Shown one piece after another: positions 54,452 to 63,295 of a stretch of 64,000 nucleotides of DNA. The notes under the pieces are model-generated. The model was given only the letters and a program-made list of their open reading frames with translations. It made no database searches and was not told where the DNA came from. The position numbers and the translations under genes were made by a program. Source of the stretch: Lederbergia wuyishanensis (GTDB taxonomy: Bacteria; Bacillota; Bacilli; Bacillales; Bacillaceae_C); assembly GCF_022900255.1 (NCBI RefSeq), contig NZ_JALIRM010000014.1:1-64000 (forward strand). Reading direction: 5' to 3'. Numbering within the stretch: the first letter of the stretch is position 1; each line of letters starts with the position of its first letter.

Positions 54452-55795
54452 ATGAAAAAGAATTTTAAGTCTTGGTTATTGTTCCTTATAGCAGCATTAG
54501 CAATTTCTATTATTGCGGCTTGTAGTAGCAATAATGCAGCTCCAGCTGACACTCCTGAAAAAGAAGCTCCAAAGGAAGAGCCTAAACAACAGGAGGAAGC
54601 AAAAAATGATGAACCTGTAACTATTAGATGGGCACACCAATGGGGAGAAGAGAACTTCGAAGAGACTATCGGTCAATATGTAAAAGAAAAATTCCCTAAT
54701 GTAACGATTGAAGTCCAAGAAGCTGGAACGGATAATGCTGAATCATTGGAGCAATTGGTAGCTGCTGGTAAAAGCCCTGATATTGTTACAATGGGACTTA
54801 TGACACACGTTAACTTTTTAGAAGACCTTGGTCTTGCTTACGATATGGATGAACTAATTAAAATGCAAGGTTTTGATTTAGAACGTTTTGAGCCATCTAT
54901 TATTACTTTTGCTAGAAACCAAGATCCGCATCAAAATAATGGATTATATACACTTCCAACTGGACGTGCGACATTCTCTTTGCACTATAACAAAGACGTG
55001 TTTGATATTCTTGGAGTGGACTATCCATCAGATGAAATGACATGGGAAGAAGTAGTTGAACTTGCAAAAGAATTGACTCGTGAAGTAAATGGAGTTCAAT
55101 ACCGCGGATTGGATCTTGACGTACCATACGATGCTTATACACAATTTAGCCAAAATTCAATCGACCCAGATACAGATGAAGTATTAATTACTGAATCAGA
55201 AGCGTATAGAAGATATCTTGAGATGGTAAAAGCAGTTACTTCCATTCCTGGAAACTATCCTGCTGAAGAACCAGGTAGCCTTCTACATAACTGGGGAGCA
55301 GCATTCGGTGAAGGAAATGTTGCAATGGCACCTGCTAAAACTCACTTTGGTTGGTTAGGACAAGATAATATTGATATCGTTTCTTTCCCAGTATGGGAAG
55401 GATATGAAGGAATCGATCCAGGTCCAAATGGAAATGGTTACACGATTACTGCACCAAGTGAGCACAAAGAAATAGCATTGGAAATTCTAGATTTTATTTA
55501 TTCCGATGAAATGCAAAAGAATAGATCCAAAGATGGTTGGGCGTCACCTTTAGTAAATCCTGACATTCATGCAGTTTTTGCTGAGAACAAGCCAGAATTC
55601 TTAGAAAAGAACCTTGCTTCCATGTTCCTCCATGAATATGCAACTGGTCCAGCAAAAAAAGCAAAATATGGTGATGGCGTTCTTTGGACAGCTCCAATTG
55701 AGTTTGTAAACTCAGGAAAAGATATTAATGAGTTTTTACGTATCCTTCAAGAACAAGCTGAGGAAAATGTACGTTCTCAAAAAGAAAGCGAGTAA
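54452..55795 (+). CDS. Sugar ABC importer substrate-binding lipoprotein
   Basis: A 447-residue family 1 binding protein. The signal peptide ends in IAAC (Cys24), followed by a long Pro/Glu/Lys-rich linker (about 35 residues) and the binding domain starting VTIRWAHQWGEENFEETIGQ. It is a paralogue of the protein at 57565 (shared WGEE-F, IG-YVKE, YNK-VFDI-GV-YP, GLD segments). ATG with ATGGGAGG upstream. A GH20-like enzyme follows, suggesting that N-acetylhexosamine-containing glycans are bound. Confidence 0.85.
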   Translation: MKKNFKSWLLFLIAALAISIIAACSSNNAAPADTPEKEAPKEEPKQQEEAKNDEPVTIRWAHQWGEENFEETIGQYVKEKFPNVTIEVQEAGTDNAESLEQLVAAGKSPDIVTMGLMTHVNFLEDLGLAYDMDELIKMQGFDLERFEPSIITFARNQDPHQNNGLYTLPTGRATFSLHYNKDVFDILGVDYPSDEMTWEEVVELAKELTREVNGVQYRGLDLDVPYDAYTQFSQNSIDPDTDEVLITESEAYRRYLEMVKAVTSIPGNYPAEEPGSLLHNWGAAFGEGNVAMAPAKTHFGWLGQDNIDIVSFPVWEGYEGIDPGPNGNGYTITAPSEHKEIALEILDFIYSDEMQKNRSKDGWASPLVNPDIHAVFAENKPEFLEKNLASMFLHEYATGPAKKAKYGDGVLWTAPIEFVNSGKDINEFLRILQEQAEENVRSQKESE

Positions 55796-55823
55796 GCTGA
55801 TAGAAATTTAATCGACAAATAAA

Positions 55824-55856
55824 GACACCTCTGCGAATGAATTTGCAGGGGTTCTT
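55824..55856 (+). other. Hairpin after binding-protein gene
   Basis: CCTCTGC pairs with GCAGGGG around a 10-base loop, with TTCTTTAAT after it, 20 bases before the next binding site. A weak terminator or stabilising element between binding protein and GH20-like gene. Confidence 0.55.
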
Positions 55857-55881
55857 TAATTATATTTAGGAGGGAATAATA

Positions 55882-56883
55882 ATGAGTAGTACAATTAGAG
55901 CATTTCATTTGCGGTTTGGTTCACATGAACTAATGGAACCATTTAAGGAATTTATAAAAAAAGTACTAGTTCCAAGAGGCATTAATTATTTAGTCGTTGA
56001 ATGCAATACATCTTTCCAATTCGAGTCTCATCCAGAACTTGCTGATGGTTCGCTTACAAAAGAAGATGCTAAAGAGCTAGCAGAATTATGTAAATCAAAT
56101 GGAATTCGCCTTATTCCGTTATTTCAGTGCTTGGGACATCAAGGGTGGGGAGGAGCTCCTAATAGTTTATTGAAGCATTATCCTGAATTTGATGAAACTC
56201 CACATATTCCATTAGATGCAAAATGGCCAGACTTTTTTTGCAGGAGTTGGTGTCCTCAGCATCCTGAAGTGTATTCTATTGTTTTTGATCTGTTGGACGA
56301 ATTGATTGAGGCATTTGATGCCGACGCTTTTCACGTAGGGATGGACGAAGTCTTTGCATTGGCAGATGATCAATGTCCTCGTTGTAAAGGGAAAGATCGA
56401 GCTGATTTATTTGCAAAAGCTGTTAACGATTTACATGATCATCTCGTTAAAAAACGAGGGATCGATATGTTTATGTGGGGAGACCGTTTAATCGACAGTG
56501 TTGCGAGTGGGTATAATAACAAGTGGGAAGCCGATACTTTTGGCACCTATAAGGCTATTGATAAAATTCCAAAAGATATAAAAATCATGGATTGGCATTA
56601 CGAAAAACATGATTCATTTCCATCGGTAGGTACTTTTCTTCAACATGGTTTTACAGTAATCCCCGCCTGTTGGTTTAATACAGAAGCAGCAACCAATTTT
56701 TTAAATAATAGTAAACAACAAGCCGTTGAACTTAATGCTGAGGAAAGAATGCCGGGCATGATCGTAACGTCATGGCATCATTGGAGTGATGAGGCTTTTG
56801 CAAACTTTATTAATAACACTGTGAATGGCGAAATAAAAGAATTATATGAAACTCTAGATAAAATTACGTCTATGTTGAAATAG
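55882..56883 (+). CDS. GH20-like beta-N-acetylhexosaminidase
   Basis: A 333-residue protein formed by a single TIM-barrel. It has the GH20 catalytic signature FHVGMDEV with Asp155-Glu156 (the acid/base pair that polarises the acetamido group), the early strand GINYLVVECNTSF, and conserved Trp residues late in the barrel (WHYEKHDSF, SWHHWSDE). It lacks the usual GH20b N-terminal domain and any signal peptide, so it would be cytosolic and act on imported oligosaccharides. ATG with AGGAGGG upstream. It lies between two importer binding-protein genes. Confidence 0.75.
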   Translation: MSSTIRAFHLRFGSHELMEPFKEFIKKVLVPRGINYLVVECNTSFQFESHPELADGSLTKEDAKELAELCKSNGIRLIPLFQCLGHQGWGGAPNSLLKHYPEFDETPHIPLDAKWPDFFCRSWCPQHPEVYSIVFDLLDELIEAFDADAFHVGMDEVFALADDQCPRCKGKDRADLFAKAVNDLHDHLVKKRGIDMFMWGDRLIDSVASGYNNKWEADTFGTYKAIDKIPKDIKIMDWHYEKHDSFPSVGTFLQHGFTVIPACWFNTEAATNFLNNSKQQAVELNAEERMPGMIVTSWHHWSDEAFANFINNTVNGEIKELYETLDKITSMLK

Positions 56884-56889
56884 ATTTGA

Positions 56890-56932
56890 AACCTTGGTAG
56901 CAGCTTTAAATAGTTGTTATCAGGGTTTTTTT
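56890..56932 (+). terminator. Terminator after GH20-like gene
   Basis: An imperfect stem between AACCTTGGTAGCA and TGTTATCAGGGTT ends in TTTTTTT. Confidence 0.65.
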
Positions 56933-57564
56933 GAAGAGGCTTTGCGAATCTTGGACGTTAATTTTCTCCAAGAGCTCGTTTCCCAGTGCGGTTAGAAAGA
57001 ACCTAGATGCTTGGCGTCTTTGTAGGTCCTCATACCTGGCTTGACATCTTAACCTAGCGGCAAAATAAAAATTTATTTAAAAATATCCATTGAAACAGAA
57101 ATCCACAAAATAATTTTTCAGTCCATATCTAGCCCTTTAGGCACATTCCACCGTTAACGTAAATATTCAACAGAAACGTTTAACATGATTAGAAAATAAC
57201 TATTCTTTTTGTCAATTGTTCATATAAGAATCTAAGAACACCTTACAATTTTTTACAAAAATATAGAACTTTATAATTATTTGAAAATTGGGACTTGGAG
57301 GAATTTTTTGGATATGTTATTTTTATTTTACCGGTAACAATCTTTGCGTGCCTTCTGAATTAATTAAATCTAAAATAGTGAAGAGGTGAAAGTGGCGAGT
57401 TTTAGTTAATTTTTTTTCATTATGTAAGCGTTTTAGTGAGCTGTGTAATTTAAGGTGAATTTTAATCTACAGGCATATTAGTAACATTTTACATACTAGG
57501 TTTTCAGCATATGGAAAAGTAAATTATCTGTATTTAGGTCAAACATAACCTGGGGAGGAAAATA
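56933..57564. other. Long intergenic region with structured segment
   Basis: No open reading frame of note. Bases 56940-57060 are richer in G+C than the surroundings and contain several small inverted repeats (CTTGGA/TCCAAG at 56950 and 56967; AGGT/ACCT at 57024 and 57034), possibly a non-coding RNA or decayed element. The remainder is AT-rich and should contain the promoter of the gene at 57565 and the cre-like site at 57423. Confidence 0.45.
57423..57436 (+). promoter_or_regulatory. cre-like site upstream of binding-protein gene
   Basis: TGTAAGCGTTTTAG agrees with the CcpA consensus except at the last two positions. It is 130 bases before the gene at 57565. Confidence 0.45.
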
Positions 57565-58887
57565 ATGAACATTAAAATCAAAGGCATTTTGGGGACGATG
57601 CTACTTTTGATATTCGTAATATTATCTGCATGTTCAAATGAAACTTCTACACCGAAAAAAGAAAAGAAAAAAGATGATGTAGATTCAGCAGTATTTTCCG
57701 AGGAAGAAGTTACATTAAAGATTGCTACACCATGGGGAGAAGAATATTTTATGGATCGAATAGGGAATTATGTGAAAGAGAACAAACCCTATTTAACATT
57801 GGAACATATTGATTGGGATGGGTCGGCTGAACAATTACAAGAATTTTATGCAGATAAAAAAGTTCCGGACGTCTTGTTAGCATTCACTGGACAACAGCCT
57901 TTGGAAGAATTAGATTCAGTTTTTCCATTAGATGAAATGATAGATTTGTATCATGTTGATTTAAACCACATACAGCCGGTTGTACTAGACGAAGTTCGTT
58001 CACGGGACAAGGAGCGTCGATTAATTGGTATTCCTGGAGAAGTTGGACTTCTTGGACTTTATTATAACAAAGAAGTGTTCGATATTTTCGGTGTTCCTTA
58101 TCCGGAGCCGGATGAAAGTATGAGTTGGGATAGAGTACTGGATCTAGCAAAACAAATGACTGCTGTACGTAATGACGTCCATTATTGTGGTCTAGATATG
58201 GGAGATCAGGATTGGGCACCGTTAATGGAATTGTCGGTAAGTAAGACGGATCCGGAGACGGGCGAAGTATTACTAACTAAAGATCCTAAATTTGCTAAAT
58301 ACATGGGTTTAATGGAACAGTATTACGGTATCCCGGGAATAAAAGAAGAATCTTGTGGTTTTGGTGAGAGAAATGTAGCTATGTACATCGGTTGGCATGG
58401 ATTTATGGCTAACAACTGGTTAGGCGGTGAGATTGAAGATGCCGTAGAGTTTATGAAAGATATGGACATACTTCCTCTGCCTACATGGTCAGATATGCCA
58501 GATGTAGGTCCAACCCCTACAGGTATCCACCCATTTGTTATCAATAATTACAGTGAGAATAAAGATGCAGCCCTTCAATTTCTATTAACAGTGGCAAGTG
58601 AAGATTATCAGCTAAAACTTTCACGTGACGGGACACCTTCAGTTTTATATTCTCAGGAAAGTATAGAACAATATGCTGCAAATAATATATTTCTAAATGG
58701 GAAAAATATTAAGGCACTTTTCCATAACACGCCTGCTGCACCACCTGAAATTAAAAGTGTGTGGGATCAATATGTAGAATTGGATATGAAAAAATTTGTT
58801 GAGTCAGGTGCTGACATTCAAGAGTTTTTAAGGGTTTCCCAAGAGGAAGCCGAGATAAAGATTCAAGATGCCAAGCAAGCGCAATAG
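57565..58887 (+). CDS. Sugar ABC importer substrate-binding lipoprotein (paralogue of 54452)
   Basis: A 440-residue family 1 binding protein. Signal peptide with lipobox LSAC (Cys23), short Lys-rich linker, and binding domain starting VTLKIATPWGEEYFMDRIGN. It aligns over its length with the protein at 54452, including the region GLYYNKEVFDIFGVPYPEPD and the C-terminal EFLRVSQEEAE. The two presumably bind related sugars with different affinity or length preference. ATG with GGGGAGG upstream. A perfect 12-bp hairpin follows. Confidence 0.85.
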   Translation: MNIKIKGILGTMLLLIFVILSACSNETSTPKKEKKKDDVDSAVFSEEEVTLKIATPWGEEYFMDRIGNYVKENKPYLTLEHIDWDGSAEQLQEFYADKKVPDVLLAFTGQQPLEELDSVFPLDEMIDLYHVDLNHIQPVVLDEVRSRDKERRLIGIPGEVGLLGLYYNKEVFDIFGVPYPEPDESMSWDRVLDLAKQMTAVRNDVHYCGLDMGDQDWAPLMELSVSKTDPETGEVLLTKDPKFAKYMGLMEQYYGIPGIKEESCGFGERNVAMYIGWHGFMANNWLGGEIEDAVEFMKDMDILPLPTWSDMPDVGPTPTGIHPFVINNYSENKDAALQFLLTVASEDYQLKLSRDGTPSVLYSQESIEQYAANNIFLNGKNIKALFHNTPAAPPEIKSVWDQYVELDMKKFVESGADIQEFLRVSQEEAEIKIQDAKQAQ

Positions 58888-58938
58888 AAAATTTAGAATA
58901 AAAGCTAATAATAAATGAGTATATTGATAGCTTTAAAG

Positions 58939-58992
58939 CTTTCATAGCAGTTAGAGGGTTTATCACACAAATAGCTGCTATGAAAGTTTTAT
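58939..58992 (+). terminator. Terminator after binding-protein gene
   Basis: CTTTCATAGCAG (58939-58950) and CTGCTATGAAAG (58975-58986) form a perfect 12-bp stem, followed by TTTTATTT. Confidence 0.75.
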
Positions 58993-59092
58993 TTAATTGT
59001 TTTTTCATCTTTTGATTTTTATTGGTTTTAATTTTGTCACTGTGTTTTAACAAATCGACCTGTTATTCTCTGCCGATCTTCGAATAAAAATC

Positions 59093-59109
59093 TTCACACT
59101 AAATTCACA
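59093..59109 (+). promoter_or_regulatory. Paired TTCACA direct repeat, box 2
   Basis: TTCACA at 59093-59098 and 59104-59109 with the same 11-bp period and flanks as box 1 at 54262. It lies about 70 bases before the ATPase gene, a suitable distance for an activator site. TAATAA at 59131 could be the -10. Confidence 0.55.
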
Positions 59110-59177
59110 GAAAAAACCTTACCATTGAACTAATAAGTGTCAGAAATTGATTTTCTTTGTTTTAGGAGGGAACCTCA

Positions 59178-60296
59178 TTGGCAAGAATTTTGTTGAAAAA
59201 TGTTTGTAAGCGCTATGGTAAATACAAAGAGCTTGCGGTTAATAATTTTAATTTAGATATTGATGATCAAGAATTTTTAGTGTTTTTAGGGCCGTCGGGA
59301 TGCGGGAAATCTACCACTCTACGAATGGTGGCAGGTCTCGAGGATATTTCCGAAGGTGAAATTTATATTGGGGATACACTTGTGAATGAACATCCTCCCA
59401 AAGATCGGGATATTTCGATGGTCTTTCAAAACTATGCACTATATCCAAACTTAACGGTATATGAAAATATTGCCTTTGGACTACGAATTAGAAAGCTGCC
59501 AAAACATGAAATTGAAAGTGCTGTCAAGAGAGCCGCGCGTGTATTGGAGATCGGAAATTTGCTTGATCGGAAACCAAGGGAACTTAGTGGTGGTCAGAGA
59601 CAGCGTGTTGCTTTAGGGCGGGCAATTGTGAGAAGTCCGCAAGCTTTCTTGATGGACGAGCCGCTTTCGAACTTAGATGCTAAATTGCGGGTTCAAATGA
59701 GAGCAGAAATTATCAGGCTGCATCGAGCTATGGAAGTCACAACCATTTATGTAACCCATGACCAAATTGAGGCAATGACGATGGGAGACAGAATTGTTGT
59801 AATGAATAGAGGAGTTATTCAGCAAGTGGATACGCCTGAAATGATTTATAACAGGCCAAAAAATATGTTTGTAGCAAAATTTATTGGGAATCATCCTATG
59901 AATTTTTTTGAGGGAACTTTGCGAGAAGTAGATGGAAAGATGCGCTTTTTCTCAGATACATTCTCATTGCAATTGACAGATCAACAAGCCCATATGATGA
60001 GGAATAAGCGCTTGACTGATTATACGGTCACAATGGGGATTAGACCAGAACATACTGGATTTGAACAAGAAATATTTGATGCATTTCCGAACGCATTCAT
60101 TAGAGCTGAACTAAACTTCAATGAATTTGTGGGTTCAGACAATTATTATCACCTTACAGCACATGGTAAAGAATCATTTGCGGTACGTGCGCATCCTCGC
60201 TACCGTTATTCCGAAGGTGAAAAGGTAAAAGTGGCGATTGATATGGATAAAGCGCTATTTTTTGACAGGAATTCAGAGGAATTGCTGACTGATTGA
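59178..60296 (+). CDS. Sugar ABC importer ATPase, MsmX/UgpC/MalK type
   Basis: A 372-residue cytosolic ATPase. Walker [10 protein letters not shown] (38-46), Q-loop [10 protein letters not shown], signature LSGGQ (136-140), Walker [15 protein letters not shown], switch His in YVTHDQ; then a C-terminal OB-type regulatory domain (from about 235) with MGIRPEH. The TTG start at 59178 follows AGGAGGG. It is the only CUT1-type ATPase gene in the window, while at least three permease pairs lack one, so it or an MsmX elsewhere may serve several importers. Its 3' end nearly touches the next gene, marking an operon. Confidence 0.9.
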   Translation: MARILLKNVCKRYGKYKELAVNNFNLDIDDQEFLVFLGPSGCGKSTTLRMVAGLEDISEGEIYIGDTLVNEHPPKDRDISMVFQNYALYPNLTVYENIAFGLRIRKLPKHEIESAVKRAARVLEIGNLLDRKPRELSGGQRQRVALGRAIVRSPQAFLMDEPLSNLDAKLRVQMRAEIIRLHRAMEVTTIYVTHDQIEAMTMGDRIVVMNRGVIQQVDTPEMIYNRPKNMFVAKFIGNHPMNFFEGTLREVDGKMRFFSDTFSLQLTDQQAHMMRNKRLTDYTVTMGIRPEHTGFEQEIFDAFPNAFIRAELNFNEFVGSDNYYHLTAHGKESFAVRAHPRYRYSEGEKVKVAIDMDKALFFDRNSEELLTD

Positions 60297-60310
60297 TTGG
60301 AGTGAGATGG

Positions 60311-63295
60311 ATGTCACATCATAATAAGAAATTATATTTTAATAGATTGATGTATGTTAGTTTAATAATCTTTCTTATTACAAGCACGATTATGCCCTTT
60401 ACTAGCAAGTCAGTAAATGCAGAAGATACGAAAAAAAATAGTTCTAACAACAATGTAGAAGCTCGAATTGAACCATATTACTACGAAGTTGAACAATCAT
60501 GGAAGAGTGAAGGGATAAAGCTAGGGAAAGATGTTGTAAATATGAAAGCTAGCCAGTATTCCAAAATCTCTGAAGAAGGTGTATCTATTGAATCCTATGG
60601 TGGCAAAGAAGATGTGATGCTATTATCCAATTCCAAAGGATGGGTGGAGTATACCATTAACGTAGCCGAGGATGGACTATATGAAATAGCTATTGAACAT
60701 TTACCTCTAGCACAAGCTGATGGAGGGAGTCGTCAATCGGTAATTTTAAATGTTAAAGTAAATGGCGAATATCCGTATAGGGAGCTACGCTCAATTGAAC
60801 TAAAAAAGGAATTTGAGGATAAAGAAGATCAATACGATGATAGTGGTAATCAAATACGCTCTCTTATAAACGAATTAATAGAATGGAAGAAAGAGTCACT
60901 AACCTCAGGAGGCAGTCATACAGGTTCTCTTTTATTTTATTTAAAGAGTGGGAAAAATAAGATTCAATTACAATCACTTAGGGAAGCAGTTGCCTTAAAT
61001 TCTATAACAATTCAATCACCAGAGGTCATTAAAACGTATGACGATGTAAAAAACGTATCAGATTTAGATAAAAATAAGGATGGAAATGTGATTACAATTG
61101 AAGCCGAAAATTTTACTAAAAAAAATTCTACTTCCATCCAAGTTCAATATGATCGTGATCCATTAACAACTCCGAAATCACTCGAAAAAATTAAGTTTAA
61201 TACATTGGGAGGGTGGAGTTGGTACGATGGTGGTCAAAAAGTAACTTGGGAATTTGAGGTTCCTAAAACCGGGAATTATCAAATTGCTTTTAGAGGCTTA
61301 CAGAACTATAGAAAAAATTTATCGGTCTTTAGAACCGTCTATATTGATGGGAAAATACCATTTTCCGATATGAAAAATTTTAGAATACCGTATGCCACTG
61401 GATGGCAAGAAATTGTCTTAAAGGATCAGAACGACCGCCCTTATTCTTTTTATTTGGAAAAAGGCAAACATACATTTGAATTTGAGGTTACATACGAACC
61501 GTTCGTACCAATTATTGTACAAATAGAAAAACTGGCAAATGAAATTAAAGAGATTTCACAAGAAATCCGACTCGCATCGGGTAATCAGGTAGATGGCTAC
61601 AAGAACAATGTAGATCAGTTCCGAGTTTGGAACGTTGAACAAGAACTTCCTGGTGTTCTTGATCAACTTAAAGAGATGCATGATCAGTTGAATAATATGT
61701 CGAACCATATGCTAGAGATAAATGGTGAAAGAAGCAATGTGTCGCAAGCGTTTGAATCAATCGTTCAAGATATTGCTTCCATGCTGGAAAAGCCGGATAC
61801 AATACCAAATAACCAAGTAAGAATAGGAGCACTTCAAGATCAACTTGAATCACAGAAACAAGAATTAATGAATGCTCCATTACAAATTGACAAATTTTAT
61901 GTTGCTCCAGACAACAAAGATTTTCCAAGAATGACAGCAAATATGTTTGAGAAGGTTCAAGGGATGTATAATTCCTTACTTTATTCGTTTAAGGATAAAA
62001 ACCAATTACGTGAACAAAAAGATGAAGAGTTGAATGTTTGGATGATGTGGGGGCGCGACTACGCTGAGGAACTACAGCAACTTGCAAACCAACAATTTAC
62101 TCCAGAGCATGGTATTAAGGTAAACGTCAACCTGATCCAAGATCCAAATTTGCTTATTTTGGCGAAGGCTGCAGGCATTATGCCAGATGTAGCCCTTGGT
62201 GTCCCAAGCGGAATGCCTTTTGAAATGGCGCTTAGGGGAGCAGCTAAGGATTTATCACAATTGCCAGGTGCGGAGGAATTATTGGATCAATATGCTCCAG
62301 GTACATTGCTCCCGTATTATTACGATCATGCCTATTACGGTATCCCTGAAACAATTAATTTCAAAGTTTTATTTTATAGAAAAGATATTTTGGATCAGCT
62401 TAATTTGGGTGTACCGGAAACATGGGAAGACGTATACGACATGATTCCAACTCTACTACAAAACCAATATAATTTTTACGCCGATCCGAAGGACTTCTCC
62501 TATATGCTTTATCAAAACGGAGTAGAGCTCTATACGCCAGACGGTTTATCTACAGGACTTAATACACCTGAATCCTTCACTGCCTTCGAGGAATGGACAA
62601 ATCTATTCAACCTTCACGGCATGGATAGAATGGTTCAAAGTTTTTATCAACAATTCCGAAAAGGTACAATGCCGATTGGAATTGCCGACTTCAATCAATA
62701 TATGCAATTACTCGTAGCAGCACCAGAAATTTTGGATGTTTGGGGAATTGCTCCTATTCCTGGCCATGTAAATAAAAATGGAGAAATTGTCCGCTGGGCT
62801 GGAGGAACTGGAGTCGATACAACAAGCATGATGATGTTTAATGATACGCCTAAAGAAAAGCAAGATATTGCATGGGAATTTATAAAATGGTATTCCTCCA
62901 CTGAAGTCCAAACTGAATATGGATTAAATCTTGAGCAATTCCGTGGTGAGACATTTAGGTGGAACTCGGCAAATGTAGGCGCATTTAGCAAAATGCCATG
63001 GAGACAGGAAGATTTACAAACTATTTTGGAACAATGGAGATGGGTGAAGGATATTCCCAATGTTCCTGGGGGCTATATGACAACAAGACAGTTAGACTTT
63101 GCATGGAATCAGACGGTGCTTGAAGGTGGAACTCCTAGGATTGAATTGGAAAAAGCTTTGAAAGCTATTAGCCGTGAGTTAGTAAGAAAGCAGACTGAAT
63201 TTGAATTAATTGATGAAAATGGCAAGGCTAAGAAATCTTTAGATTTGCTTACAATTACTGAACCGTGGGAAGGAGTGAGCCGGTTTGCACAATAA
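60311..63295 (+). CDS. Fusion of carbohydrate-binding-like domains with a solute-binding domain
   Basis: A 994-residue secreted protein. Signal peptide with an AxA-type end (KSVNAED, about residue 37) and no lipobox. Residues about 45-235 and 255-395 look like two jelly-roll carbohydrate-binding domains (VEYTINVAEDGLYEIAIEHL; ITIEAENFTKKN and VTWEFEVPKTGNYQIAFRGL). A helical, coiled-coil-prone linker follows (about 405-565). From about 574 a complete family 1 solute-binding domain begins (NVWMMWGRDYAEELQQLANQ). ATG at 60311 with GGAGTGAG upstream, 14 bases after the ATPase gene. It overlaps the permease gene by 11 bases. It probably captures a polymeric glycan and passes fragments to the permease. 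Confidence 0.8.
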   Translation: MSHHNKKLYFNRLMYVSLIIFLITSTIMPFTSKSVNAEDTKKNSSNNNVEARIEPYYYEVEQSWKSEGIKLGKDVVNMKASQYSKISEEGVSIESYGGKEDVMLLSNSKGWVEYTINVAEDGLYEIAIEHLPLAQADGGSRQSVILNVKVNGEYPYRELRSIELKKEFEDKEDQYDDSGNQIRSLINELIEWKKESLTSGGSHTGSLLFYLKSGKNKIQLQSLREAVALNSITIQSPEVIKTYDDVKNVSDLDKNKDGNVITIEAENFTKKNSTSIQVQYDRDPLTTPKSLEKIKFNTLGGWSWYDGGQKVTWEFEVPKTGNYQIAFRGLQNYRKNLSVFRTVYIDGKIPFSDMKNFRIPYATGWQEIVLKDQNDRPYSFYLEKGKHTFEFEVTYEPFVPIIVQIEKLANEIKEISQEIRLASGNQVDGYKNNVDQFRVWNVEQELPGVLDQLKEMHDQLNNMSNHMLEINGERSNVSQAFESIVQDIASMLEKPDTIPNNQVRIGALQDQLESQKQELMNAPLQIDKFYVAPDNKDFPRMTANMFEKVQGMYNSLLYSFKDKNQLREQKDEELNVWMMWGRDYAEELQQLANQQFTPEHGIKVNVNLIQDPNLLILAKAAGIMPDVALGVPSGMPFEMALRGAAKDLSQLPGAEELLDQYAPGTLLPYYYDHAYYGIPETINFKVLFYRKDILDQLNLGVPETWEDVYDMIPTLLQNQYNFYADPKDFSYMLYQNGVELYTPDGLSTGLNTPESFTAFEEWTNLFNLHGMDRMVQSFYQQFRKGTMPIGIADFNQYMQLLVAAPEILDVWGIAPIPGHVNKNGEIVRWAGGTGVDTTSMMMFNDTPKEKQDIAWEFIKWYSSTEVQTEYGLNLEQFRGETFRWNSANVGAFSKMPWRQEDLQTILEQWRWVKDIPNVPGGYMTTRQLDFAWNQTVLEGGTPRIELEKALKAISRELVRKQTEFELIDENGKAKKSLDLLTITEPWEGVSRFAQ

